A stretch of 64,000 nt of DNA, taken from NCBI GenBank assembly GCA_015501605.1, contig JADNRZ010000006.1, positions 124,001 through 188,000 of the forward strand, in the 5' to 3' direction. Every line of letters begins with the position of its first letter. Positions within the stretch are counted from its first letter, which is position 1. The stretch is from Panaeolus papilionaceus. Taxonomy: Eukaryota > Basidiomycota > Agaricomycetes > Agaricales. Under the pieces are notes generated by a model, which was not told the origin of the DNA, did no database searches, and saw nothing but the letters and a program-made list of their open reading frames with translations. This document shows, piece by piece, positions 22,919 to 34,392 of the stretch. Made by a program: the position numbers and the translations under genes.

Positions 22919-24643
22919 TTAAGACATGCCCTTCCTCATGTTGTCGAATTTGCTGTCCTTGTAGGTCAGCCAGTTATTGCTCTTCTCCAAGCCGCCCATG
23001 GCATCCTTGACAATGGTGACGAGACTCTTGCCAGGCTGGGGTACCTTTCCAGGGCCTGTTTCCATACTCTCGCGAGCAGAGCCCTTGTCACCGCTAAGCT
23101 CCCAAAACATGCTTCCTCCAAGATTCTCCTTCTTGATATACTGACCCTTCCACTTTGCGACCTCTTCGTTGTCGAAGCTGATCAGCTCCTTCTTGGTTGG
23201 GTCGTAAGACCAGCTGGCGATTGATTTCTTGTCCTGTTGAACGGTGGAGCCGGGAAGAGGCAAAGCGCGATAGTCGTAAACGCCAGTTTCCCAGGTACCT
23301 GGACCAAGACCAGAGAAGGGCTTTCCAATACCTTCCGTGTTGAGGAAGGATCTGCCGTAGAGAGGTACACCAAGAACGAGCTTGTCTCTCAATACACCCT
23401 TTGCAATGTAGTGGTCGACTGCAGCAGATGCGCTGATGGTCCCGTTGTACAAGTTGGCTTGATGGCCAGAAACAGGGTCCCATGAGCCAGCTAAAGGGGA
23501 CGACACATAAGTTGAGAAAGTAAGAGGAGCGACTGGAGGAGATTATACCAAAGTCATAGGCCATGAGATTCCAAAAGTCAAGGGACTTGTCCATTTCGGC
23601 GATGCGAAGTTTGTTGTAATGCTCTGGGCCGCAAGGAGCGGCGATCTGGAGCAGGCGTCAGAGTCAATGCATTACAAGTCTATGGGCAGGGAGCGACATA
23701 CGGTTAGCAGGAACTTGCAGGTTGGGCCTTGTTTATTTGCATAAGTGTCGAGTGCGACACGCATTTCTTTGAGGAGCTCGACGTAACCTCTAGCCTGAGC
23801 ATCGTCAGTGGGGTATTCGTAGTCGACGTCGAGACCATCGAGACCGTAGTCCTGCAAGAGTTTGAGGGAGCTCTGAACGAACTTCGCACGCAAAGTAGGA
23901 TTGACAACGACTGGATGGAACGAGGGTGAATATGTCCAGCCTCCGATACTGAGGAGGACCTTCAAATGACGGTTCTGCTTCTTGAGGTTGTAGATAGCTT
24001 TGAAGTTGCCGTAAAGGTTATTGCCAACATCGTTCCACGAATCACCGGGATAATGGATATCCTGGTCTGCCCAGAGATCAGATAGGTATACTTCGCCAGT
24101 GTCAGGTTTAATGTTGGCGAAGGCGTAGAGAATGTGACTGAAAGTGGCTGAGCGATCAGAGTAATGACGAGTAGAGTGGAGACGTACGTCAGGTCTTTGG
24201 CTGGGATAAGGGAAGGAGGAAATTTGCGACCATAGATACCCCTGTTATGAGAGTAAGAAATCGTACTGGTATATGAAGGATTTTTAGGAGACTGACCAAT
24301 TGACGAAGCTTGAGGAGGAGAGATCAGAGCTGAATTAGGGGCTATGATGAGAAATGACTTACTATCCAACACTGTATTTCCCGTCACAAGGCATTTTTCC
24401 TGAGCAGGGAGAGTCTTTGGGTGAATCTGGTGGTATTGTCTCTGGTGGAGAAGGCGTTTGAGTTGGTGGTTGAGGTTCAGTCGGACAAGAAACTGAATGT
24501 TGGCCTGCTTTAAAACTGACGAAAGCTAATAGCAAAACAAGAGAAAAATAAAGAAATTTAAGCTTATAAGAAGGATTTAATGAACGTGTTGTTGGTTTAT
24601 CAGTTGAAGAATCGTCAGTGGGTAAAAGCTGATATGAGGACAT
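22919..24643 (-). CDS. membrane-anchored GH18 chitinase
   Basis: A family-18 chitinase of about 490 residues acting on cell-wall chitin. The catalytic motif DGLDVDYEYP is present with the acid/base glutamate, preceded by LKVLLSIGGWTYSP, the SxGG motif; FWNLMAYDF, LVLGVPLYGRSF and GSMFWELSGDKG complete the TIM barrel. The N-terminus (MSSYQLLPTDDSSTDK, then KLKFLYFSLVLLLAFVSFKAG) is not a cleavable signal but a type II anchor after about 25 cytosolic residues, followed by a Cys/Pro/Thr-rich stem. One coding exon is only 12 nt (24297-24308, on the minus strand CTTCGTCAATTG); it restores GYFVNWGIYGRKF. The enzyme lies next to a CBM1 gene and a KRE6-type gene, supporting a cell-wall role. Chitinase identity is certain; the anchor topology is inferred from sequence. 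Confidence 0.94.
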
Positions 24644-25132
24644 GACTGCTTATTTATAAGTCTAGTTGATGAACAAGACAAAGAGACATTCATCACCAAA
24701 TTTAACTTTCTCATCTTCACTACCACCATCATGTCTCATTGTTTAAAAACTCTTGTTGCTCAATCTATCGACATTAACTATCATGCTACAGCTTAACACA
24801 AAAGCTTTCTGAATAAACAACTCTTACAGATCTGCCAATATCTCTTTATGCTGGGGATACACCTTCAGCTTTGCTGACTCTCTTGGACATCTTGCTTGCA
24901 ACTCGAACTACATTCCAGTGACCATCCACTTCGATTATATCGTGCTGGAATAACCTTGGAAGCCTCTCTCACTTGCTTGATCACGGGTGACAGTGTTCTA
25001 TTTATTACTCGGATTTATTCTTGAGCAGTCATCAACGTACTTTGTCGATTCATGCGGAGAACTTCCATTATTCTACCGCCTATAAAGTCCCCGTGTTCTT
25101 GAATAGTTATCTGACCACTATCAAATCCCGAG
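24644..25132. promoter_or_regulatory. divergent promoter chitinase / CBM1 protein
   Basis: This 489-base region separates two divergent cell-wall genes. A TATAAAG at 25081-25087 lies about 45 bases before the CBM1 start and is a convincing TATA box. No coding frame is supported. Confidence 0.5.
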
Positions 25133-25976
25133 ATGCTGTTTAAAACAACCTTCCTCGTCTCATTAGCTGCTGTTGTAGTCGCCCAATCACCCGCTTGGGG
25201 TCAGTGTGGTGGACAAGGCTGGTACGATTTTTGAGCTCCTAGGCAGCGAATAAGTCGTAATTTTTCGCTTCAGGAGTGGTTCGACGACCTGTGTCTCAGG
25301 ATACACATGCACATACAGCAATCCTTGTCAGTTCCATTTTTCTTCTCACTTATCTTTTCCTCTCTAAATACTCCAATTCTACAGACTACTCACAGTGCAT
25401 CCCCGGTTCTGGTTCCCCAGGAACTACTACACCGGCTCCTACGCTGACCCGTACTACGACAACAACTCGCCCAGGCACCACAAGCCCAGCACCTACGACA
25501 ACCGCTAGTGGGCCTGCAGGTACTGGATACCAAATCCGTGCCGTTCAAGCGCCCGTCTACCACTTCTATCTGCAGAGCAATGGTTTGTCGCCCCTCTTAC
25601 TCCCCATCTCCCGTTGCATTCAATGTCTCTTCATACAGGTGGAGTTCCTCAGCTCGGCCCCGAATCCTCGGCAGCACGCTTCTCTATCGGAGGCACCATT
25701 TCTCTCAACCAGGCCAACGGTTCCAAACTCTACCTCAACGTTGACATGAACGCATCCACGTCTTACAAACCCTTGTCATTCGCCACAACCGCTACCACGA
25801 CTAACTGGGGCCTCGAGGGTGACACTATCATCACGACCAACCCTCGTCAACTCAACTTCATCGCATGTTCCACAAGCAATGCCAACTACTACGACCTCTT
25901 CCTACAAACTGCCAATGCAACCCCCACTGGAAGAAGCTGCACTTTGCAGACTATTCACTTGCCCTGCTTGTGTTGA
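25133..25976 (+). CDS. secreted CBM1 protein with unidentified C-terminal domain
   Basis: Four exons. The start MLFKTTFLVSLAAVVVAQS is a signal peptide. Directly after it is a family-1 cellulose-binding module, completed by two splice events: AWGQCGGQGW joined to SGSTTCVSGYTCTYSNP and YYSQCIPG, with the conserved cysteines and aromatic residues. A Thr/Pro-rich, probably O-glycosylated linker follows (TTTPAPTLTRTTTTTRPG). The C-terminal domain of about 125 residues (from YQIRAVQAPVYHFYLQSNG to TIHLPCLC) contains repeated beta-strand-like segments (ARFSIGGTISLNQANGSKLYLNVDM, shown here in part: RFSIGGTISLNQ; NWGLEGDTIITTNPRQLNF) and no glycosidase motif I recognise. It could be a second carbohydrate-binding or structural domain. 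The stop is at 25974-25976. CBM1 call is certain; overall function unknown. Confidence 0.88.
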
Positions 25977-26136
25977 GCTGGTGCCATTGATATTTCAATG
26001 AGCTAGTACAGTGCGACATAGTATGTAAACGTGAATAAAGTTTCTGGTTAAATAATGTTTGTACATAGGGGGATATCGTGAATGTCCAGGTATGAGATAA
26101 ATATTTTTCCTTCTTTCCCAATGGCCGTCAGCGTAC

Positions 26137-28667
26137 TCAGCACTGACCAAGGAAAGAGCTTTTAGGCCATGGATGGCGATAATCGTCCACCCATGTGGTA
26201 AAATTAGGATTCGAATACGCATCGATATGTCTTGCCAATCAAGTTATGAGCAAATGGTGGACGATAAGAAGATATGACCTACTTTTCGATGTATGCCGCA
26301 GTTGGAAAGTCATCGGGACTACACCCAACGTTTATTGAACCCTTTGGTTGATATACTCGTATATAATCAATGCGCATATGAACGGGGAATTGCGGGGCCA
26401 GTCCAGCAACATCAACCGGTCCGAAACCAGTTGATATTCCTAGGTTAGCGATGAGATACTATGGAAAAAATATCAGCAGCGACCTCTACTTGCAAGCGCT
26501 TCCATTTACCATAGGTTCTTGCGGGACAGGCCTAGCTGAAATACCAACAGCACTATCAGGACCTAAACCATCTGACCTAATGGTCCACGTCGCTTTGTTG
26601 TTGGATATCCATGTAATATACTGTAAAAAGATATTAGTTACCCGAGAAAGAGTTACTCGAGTAATTATTCCTTACTGCGTTGTCAAACCCTGATATAGTG
26701 ACCAAAAAAAAAAAGGAGTCAACAAGTGAAATACAAAGGTAGATAGAACGTTGTTCATTAACCTGGCTTGTACTATAAACGTGGCTGTGAGATTGTGGGT
26801 CATGCAAATTGACCAGGTGCTTACCTCGAACCCATACACAGAAAAGCAACCCCCATCAAGCTCGTAACAGTTAGAGTCCGTAAGGCTAATATAAGAGGAA
26901 GCTTGCTGCGTATTCCCTCCCACATACGAATTCAGTTGCGTCGTCGAGGCGTCATATACAACAAAGTTGTCTGAAGTGTTTGTCCAGTGATAGTCTGCAT
27001 TGAACGGCTGTCAAAACGAAATATAGTCAGGTCCGGACACCACAACCCGGGGTAATTGAATCTCCTCACCGCCCATTGCGCGGACTGTGAAACCTCTGGG
27101 ACAAGCTTCTTAGAAATCTGTTTATCTGTGAATAGGTTGTTCGAATATCACCATGCAGCTTCGAGCACACACCTGAGCTTCGAACACATCGATTTCAGGA
27201 GCAGCACGACCGACGAAAGTTCCATCTTTATGCTTGGGTCCAGGATGGTCCTCACCAGAACAGGTACATCGCGATAACCGTTGGCCTGGTAAAAAGGAAA
27301 GAGCTTCCCCGTCATCACGGCCATCTGCAGTGGCTGCCAACGGAAGCCCGTTATGTGTCTGGTTGGGTGCTGTGCCTACGTCACAGGAATCGTACGTATA
27401 GGGCCACTGAAACAGCGTTAGTTTCTGGAGGGCTTAAATCAATGTGATCCACATACCACTCCGTCAGTCGTTGCGCCGTATCCTGCCCTTCCCAAGTTCC
27501 CCATAGCCCACACAGCGGGCCACAGCCCCGCCACATCATTGGATCCCGGCAATTGCACAGATGCTTCGAAGTACCCTCCAGTGAAACAGAATTTATTCCT
27601 GGAAAGAGTCGGTGACATGAATCAAACGAGGTTTAAATTAGGGCGCTTACCAAGTCGTGAGCATACCTATTCAGGGAATAATATATAACCAATCAGTATC
27701 TGCCAAGTTCAAAATCTACAAACCTTACCTCCTTCATAGTTTAGACCATGAGTTTCCTTTGCTGACAACGTAATTACAAGGGCACCTCCCTTGGTGGTAA
27801 TAGCCTCAGGATCGTACCACTCAAGATTATTAGTAGCCTATAAAGTAGACTCATCAGCCTGATTCAATTCCATAGATCAGCCGCTGGAGATCGACGCACC
27901 CAATAATGCAGATCAGCCGCTTCCCAGTATGGATCATCCCCGGGGTAAAAGGTTCGACCTTCGGTGTTGAACTCATCAGAAAATACAAGCTCCATTTCAG
28001 TTTGTCCGTCGGTCCAGGAGGTTTTTGTATATGCCTCTCGGGGCGTATCAACATCAATGAGACCCCAGTTTCCTGTTATCTGGGGAACTTGTCCCGAAGC
28101 GTTTGTATGACCAATATTATACGGGCTGTTGAGGATGATAGGTGGGCCAGCGATGGATGAAATGATTGGGTATCCAATGCTAAAACCCTGATTCAGCACG
28201 TGTTCCATCGAGTTTGAGGATGTATAACCCACAAAAGAGCCAGGATACATGCTATTAGCAGGGACAAGCAGCCCGTGTTTTTGAACCCTCTCAGAGGAAA
28301 AGCAGTACCACTGGTGTCGTTCACTCCTGGCTTAGTGTATGGAAGTCCAAACTCGTCATCTTCATCGTGAAGGGCTTCTGCTGATGAAAGGGACGTCCAT
28401 TTGTGATGTGAAGCCCGAGACGCAGGATACTGGGAGGTGAGTGGGGGTCAGTGCATGTTTTAGAGACACTCTAGGATACGGTTACCAGAGATGAGATAGT
28501 GGCTAGGCTGGACCGATAACCTGCAGGATATGGCGTAGAGTCGAGGGTAGCCTAAAAGTTAGTTGGGTACAGGTTTGAAGTATAAGTTTAGGGTCGTAGG
28601 AACGTACGAAATCCGTCCACCCGCTGGACTCATCCTTCAGTATTGGAGTTTCATTGCTAAAGCTCAT
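26137..28667 (-). CDS. KRE6: KRE6/SKN1-type beta-1,6-glucan biosynthesis protein (GH16-like)
   Basis: A type II membrane protein needed in yeast for beta-1,6-glucan synthesis, with a GH16-like luminal domain. About a dozen exons. The N-terminus is short and cytosolic ([17 protein letters not shown], later [14 protein letters not shown]), then a TM segment [14 protein letters not shown] joined by splicing to IGYPIISS; without this splice the frame breaks. The luminal part contains [69 protein letters not shown], and the GH16 catalytic-type motif [10 protein letters not shown]. The C-terminus has [21 protein letters not shown] and ends PKSSFLGQC. All are diagnostic of the SKN1/KRE6 family. The gene sits 167 bases downstream of a same-strand GTPase gene and convergent with the CBM1 gene. 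Confidence 0.94.
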
Positions 28668-28833
28668 GGTTGTATAGGAGTAAGTATGACTGGACAAGAA
28701 GGAAATGGTAAAAAGCGAAATCCAAATACGGTGAGCATTCTTAGGAGGAATATAGGTCTGTGCCAAAAATAGATTGCGCTCCACCTCTAATATTACGGGC
28801 CACACTGACGTATATAGTACAATGACGCTGCTG

Positions 28834-31545
28834 TTACAGAAGTTTTGTAATAACACCGAGTCCCTAAGACAATTATGAGTCCAAGCACCACTATCATTGA
28901 TAATACAGTACCATACCTTCGTTTTCCCCTCTCGGAACAAAAGTTTCATCCCTTCCTTTATGAACTCGGGGTGCGATATAAATTCGAACTGAACAGTGGC
29001 ACGGTCTCCAGTCCTAAGGATACCCTGTGGATGATCCATCTCAACAATGCGAACTGTTTGGCGAATGGCCTGGACAACAGGTCTGAGAAACTGCAAACAT
29101 CAACGAGGCAATTACTCACTCCGCAATGAAGCATGGCCTAGAAAAAATGTGTATTGAGTAGGTCAACATGTGTTGACGAAATGTTCAACATACCTGATAA
29201 TGCTTCTGGAGCGTGGTGTTATGACTATCAAATCCTACATTAAAACCTGATACATCTGCAGACGAACCGACTCACTAAAGTATGAGAACCTGTCCCTCGA
29301 ATCGTCGAATGGCTGCGAGAGCAATGATATAGGCTTATACGTTTGATAGGTTTTGGAACTATACCTCTAGGGGGGACATCAGATTTTGCGAGGAGTGCCA
29401 TTCCTTTCCGAACTTGTGTCCTTCGAATGCGCTTAAGTGCTAGAGAAACGCATTGGCCAGCCTCCGCACGAGGTACATCCACGCTGTGTATCGGATTAAT
29501 ATGGGCATGGACTGCGTTACATGTGTGTCCACACCGTTTTCGTTGCATGCTTCGAATTACTGCGGTTTGATAGTTTCCGTTGGAGTCTGGCCCCAGCATC
29601 AGCGAATCGCCTGGCTTTACGCTACCAGCGTTGATAATCCCGTTCACAACTGTGCCAACATAGGGCACAGACCAAACTTCGGTGATGGAATACTGAGAAC
29701 GAAGGTTTAGCTTTGTCAATGTTAGTGTTGGCTAGCATACCTCGAAAGGCTGGTCGACAGGGAACTTCTCCGTATCGCCTTCGCTGGAAGGTAACAGATT
29801 TAGGAATGTTCGCAACTGGCGTCTACATTAGTGGCTGCGGACGAATAGATTTAATACCGCCCACAAAGTCGAGTCCCTCTCCAGTGACATTTGATATTTG
29901 AAATATAGGGGCGATCCTGCGATGAGATGAGCGACAATATGGGAGCCCAAGCGAGAGAAGCAGTTACTTTTCGTTTCCGAATGACGTAGCAAGCGCAACA
30001 GATGTTTCCAGTGACTTGACAAATACTGGGGTTTTCCTAAATGTCGCATAAGTGCCTGAGGGAACAAGGGAAGGGAAAGAGTGTGTTTACCTGCAGCCAG
30101 GACTTTGTAGAATTTTGGACACCTGCTTGATGGTTTCTGCGAGGATATTAGGAGGAGTCATATCGATCTGAAAAGGCCGTCTTGTCAACGACTTGTCTGC
30201 TAGAAAAGGCAAACACTGTTTGGTGAACCTTAGTTATGCACACAACCACAGGCACATTCAATGCTAGGGCAATGGCCAGGTGCTCCTTAGACATCCCAAT
30301 CAACCCTGCATTGCCACCAATGGTCAGTATCACGCAGGAGGGTGCCCCCGATGTCAGTCCATAGAGTGTGGTTTTTAAGTATCGCTCATGACCGGCCAAG
30401 TCTGTATTAAAATCACTGTGGGTTAGTAAGGTCATTCACAGAAGGGGTTTCCCATACGTGCCTATGAATGACACAATCTTCGCGGCCTGTATTGAAATTT
30501 CGTCCCAGCCAAGTTTCTCTCTCCTTACAACATCAGGATCAGCGGAAGGTGCAATATTTGGCAGAATCGCGGAGCCTGAAGGCCCGAATCCAAGTATCTG
30601 AAATTAATAAATCACGGTCAATGCAGGCTAAAATAAATTGGGGCGCTCATGTACCTCCATACCAACACTGGAAGTCCGCCCCGTTTCGATTTCGTGTTTG
30701 TGTCTGAATAAACTGACTCGAGCGCGTCCCCTTCCGTCGTCCAATGCCCCTGAAGCGTCATATAGTCATGCTTTATTTTTATACGCCGTACTCGCAGCGC
30801 ACCTCTCGTCAACACACCCAGGGTTGTAGATTTACCACTGTCGACATTTCCAACGACTGCACATCGTACTTCGGGGGTTAGAGCCACACTGGTTGGGGGT
30901 AAGCGAAGCAACAGAGCCAGGCGAGGTCTCTTAGATTTCTGCTCAAACAGCACCGATGTCTATGCAAAAGTCACTGGGGTTATCGTGAGACTGAGCTGGG
31001 GGTAAATATACCTTGCCGCCGACTTCATCGACTGCTGCTGTTATTCGTTCGCGGAGAATGTCTAAATCGGTGGCTGTGTGGGGAGTTCCTGTCCATCCGT
31101 CGCCGCCTTCATCAACATCATTGGTGTAGAGTTTGGCACGGGGAGGTTGTTCGCCAATGATGAGGACATATTCCCCGTTATTTCTTGTCAGTAGTGAAGC
31201 GATTTGGTCTCGAGCATTATTGTGGTCAACAGGGTTCTCAGTTAACAACTGGGCCTGATTATGTGGTAAGTTTGCTGATATGGGACTCGGAGGAACCTGA
31301 ATCCAAGGATTCTCACTCCTACTCACCAATATACTATCCTCTACTTCCTGTTGCGGTTCCGCGTTGTTTACCTCCTTGTGATCCGGTAATGTTTGGGCAC
31401 TTGGGGTCACAGAAGCTTTTGCCTTGCCTTTCAGGTCTTTCTCTGGCATTGGCGCTGAAGACGTATGATTACTAGCACGTTGCTTGGCGACTTCTCGATT
31501 GTGAATGTCCTCGATTTCAGATTGAAAAGATTGAAGGGTAGCCAT
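28834..31545 (-). CDS. GTP-binding protein of the GTPBP1/GTPBP2 (EF-Tu-like) family
   Basis: A translational-type GTPase in several exons. After about 190 mostly disordered N-terminal residues starting [20 protein letters not shown] comes the G domain: G1 [10 protein letters not shown]3 as [12 protein letters not shown], and G4 TKID (split by an intron: VVCITK joined to IDMTPPN). EF-Tu domain 2 follows ([34 protein letters not shown]), then domain 3 ([28 protein letters not shown]) and GLGVITKLL at the end. This matches eukaryotic GTPBP1/2, linked in animals to mRNA surveillance and ribosome rescue. Role in this fungus is inference. Domain content and order are unambiguous. Its start is divergent from the J-like gene across a 516-base spacer. 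Confidence 0.9.
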
Positions 31546-32061
31546 GATTATTCTCTAGATAGCAATATCAGCAGGTTAAATAAGAAAAACCCTTGATGAC
31601 TTGACGAGTCAGGAGAGACAATCTGACTCCATCCATGTCAAGTAGAGTCCCTTTAGATAATAACGTGGGGGATGAAGGGGGCATGCTTATATTATGTAAT
31701 CATCCTTCAGGTCAATCTACAGCTTTATTTAAATTTAGTTCTTCTTCGGCTTTATTATCATTATTTATCAGACTCGTTGACTATCTTTATTACCATGGTT
31801 ATTATTTACAACCAAACGTCTTCTAAATTCTCAGTCTGGATGCAGAACAATAACTTTTGAAGTTTAAACAATAAATGCCGCCTGTCTGCTATAAAATACC
31901 GCGATCACGTGTCTGTGATAATGAGAATGACAAGTACAAGGCGACGGCATCAATTTGAGCTCCATCGGTATTCACTTCCATCATTCTTTTCTTGTATTAA
32001 TATTTTATGACCAGTCAAGGTTTCTATTCATCTTTCTTCTACTTAGCATTCATTCTTGCTA
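31546..32061. promoter_or_regulatory. divergent promoter with CACGTG E-box
   Basis: A 516-base spacer between divergent genes. It contains a TATAAAATA-like element at about 31890 and an adjacent palindromic CACGTG at 31906-31911, candidate TATA box and bHLH site for the plus-strand gene or both. Short open frames near 31635-31860 look like chance. Confidence 0.4.
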
Positions 32062-33961
32062 ATGCCTCGTCGATTTTTCTCTCAACCTCTAGCTCCTTCA
32101 CCAACAATTGGTGCTTTGTCTGGCCCAATTCCTGGATTACTTGACCCCACACAACCCAGTAGACTCCTGAGAACTCCTGATGTTACATTATCGTTCGCAG
32201 CATTCGATCCTTATGTCGCTCAATCTGGAACCGTACCCAAGTTTGACCGTCTCTCTCTAGGGGACAATGGTTGTCGTCCAAAACGGATTGTTATTGAGAC
32301 AATACCAGGCCAAGGTTCTCTGTGGAGGTGGGTACCAGGGGCTCTGAAGAAGGAAGGGGTTCAGGATGAAGGCATGTTTCCGCGAATCATAAAGATTCAA
32401 GGGTGAGTGGCACATTACTCTCTTATTTTGCCTTGGAAACCTTAATTCAAGGCACACAGCAAACTATACCAATGTGATCAAGACCAGTGGGATTTGTACA
32501 AATTGGACCCTGCCTATGAATGCATCGTTAACCACTCATCAGAGTTGACAACCATAGACCTTAAGGGAGGTAATAACATTGCTTCTCGAGAATCGACCCC
32601 GACACCACTGTCAGAACTTTCAGTTGATGAAGATGGGGACTTTCGAATGAGAAATTATGAATCAGACGACTCGACTCCTGGGCCCCGGTCCACCGAAGTA
32701 CCCTCGAACTCGAGGGCAAGGCTGAAGAATAACTTTTTCATCTTCAAGTCACAAAGACCACCACCGTCACCACCTAAACCCAAACGCAAAGGTAAACCTT
32801 ACATGTATCAAACCCCCAATCCAGGCCCTAAAATCCTACTCAGCTAACAACTTGAACCCATTTTTACAAACCGAGGATATATCACCGACCGGAGAGAAAG
32901 AAAACGATGATCGCGATACCAGATTCTATATGCCAAAGGATACGAAAAGAGCAAGAACGTTATCTCCTGGCGCCAAACGACGTGCTATGGAAACAGCAAG
33001 GACTGCCCGACAAATGGAAAAACAAAAGAAATGGCACGGTCATGTCGAAGAAAAGCGGACCAAAGCGGAGGAAAAGTTTATGGCCGATGCGATCGCAGAG
33101 GCGATGAAGGGTACGCTACCTCCCATTTATCGCAAACTTGGACTAAAACCAAATGTATAGCTCGGCAACAATTCGAGGGTATCATCGAGGAAGAACCAAC
33201 TCAAACTCCCGAGTCAATCTTGGAGGAATCACGACGGAAGATGGCAGAGCTTAACGCGGATCGTCCCAGAGAGAGGTATCGAGAAAAGACAGTGGGTGCA
33301 GACGATGGAGGGGTTAGGTGCAGTGACGGACGAAAGGAAGAGGAAGCGCGTCTCCGCCAGGCGCGTGAACATGAAGCACAAGAGGCGGCGAGACGACAAC
33401 AAGAGCAAGAAAAAGAGGCACGGCTGCGAGAAAAGGAGCGACACCAACGGCGCGAAAAACTGGAACGGTTGATGGAAGAGCGGGATCTTAGACATCGCCA
33501 ATGGGAAAGTGGTTATTGGACCAATGCTCGAGCACTCGAACGCTACAAACACGTTGCACAATTCTTTGACTCTCAAAAATTCTCAGAGGCCGAATTCCCC
33601 CTATGGTTTATGGATATACCTTGGCCAACATTACAACACCCATCTCTCAACTCGGCTCAGAACATTGATTTCCATGCTGTGAACGCGTTCTTCCTATCAA
33701 TAAAACAGACTACACGGATTCAAGAATACAAGAAATTCCTACGCTCGACGTTTAGACGCTTTCACCCTGATGCATGGGACAGCAGAAAATTATTTTATGC
33801 AGTGATTGATCCACAGGAACGATTTGAGATTCAGACAGGTATGTTGATACATAGTTGTGTCCAATATATATTATGTTCTGACAACCATTATGATGACAGC
33901 GGTTGATGTTGTTAGCAAAGCTGTTGGAGCACTATTTGAAGCTGCCAAAGCAGAAGATTAA
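32062..33961 (+). CDS. J-domain-like (NFKBIL1-like) basidiomycete protein
   Basis: Five exons (start 32062; introns near 32403-32459, 32792-32841, 33110-33160 and 33840-33899) encode about 530 residues. The first part (MPRRFFSQPLAPSPTIGAL, LDPTQPSRLLRTPDVTLSF, a WRWVPGALKKEG motif) has no family I can name. The middle is a long charged helix, rich in Glu/Arg/Lys (EARLRQAREHEAQEAARRQQ), a probable coiled coil. The C-terminal 80 residues contain LRSTFRRFHPDAWDS, an HPD tripeptide after a basic helix, then VVSKAVGALFEAAK; this looks like the J-like end of NFKBIL1/IkBL proteins. HPD is the Hsp70-contacting motif of J-domains. Function, perhaps Hsp70 co-chaperone or RNA-processing associated, is inference. 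The gene model is well supported by in-frame splice sites. Confidence 0.7.
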
Positions 33962-34392
33962 CGATGAATAAAATTATAATCTGTGTATGTAGTATAGTAA
34001 TAATAGAGGAAGATTGTAAAGTTGTATAATTGTTGTGAATTAACTTGTATAATTAAGCAACAATGATATAAATTCATATAATTACTCAAAAAGGCAAGTG
34101 GCCGCTTGTTGCCGAAGTCCATGCACTGCTACGACGACTGTTGGTTCAGTGCTACTATATTCCAAAGGCAGTGCTCTGCGCCAGCTCTTTATCCTCCTTT
34201 ATTCTTGGTTTCTACCTCTCTGTTACTACTGGCTTGATATTTCTATTACTTATCAACCCTGGGTTTCGCTGCTATTATTAAGACGGTTACATCGAACCAT
34301 CTCTTAACTTGCTGCCAGTCTCGATTCTTGACTCATCACGTCCACTCGACGCTATTCAATCTTTCGCAAATCTTTGAACACCTCTGGGGCTT
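33962..34392. other. intergenic spacer
   Basis: A T/A-rich 431-base region. It contains the 3' UTR of the J-like gene (AT-rich to about 34090) and a CT-rich promoter for the RING gene. Nothing else is recognisable. Confidence 0.4.

Noticed and set aside
28190..28250. Frameshift in the KRE6 transmembrane region
   Set aside because: The apparent break is an intron: GTGGGT donor to TTTTAG acceptor joins ILALF to IGYPIISS in frame.
28875..29129. 84-codon plus-strand frame opposite the GTPBP-like gene
   Set aside because: Shadow of the minus-strand EF-Tu-like domain exons.
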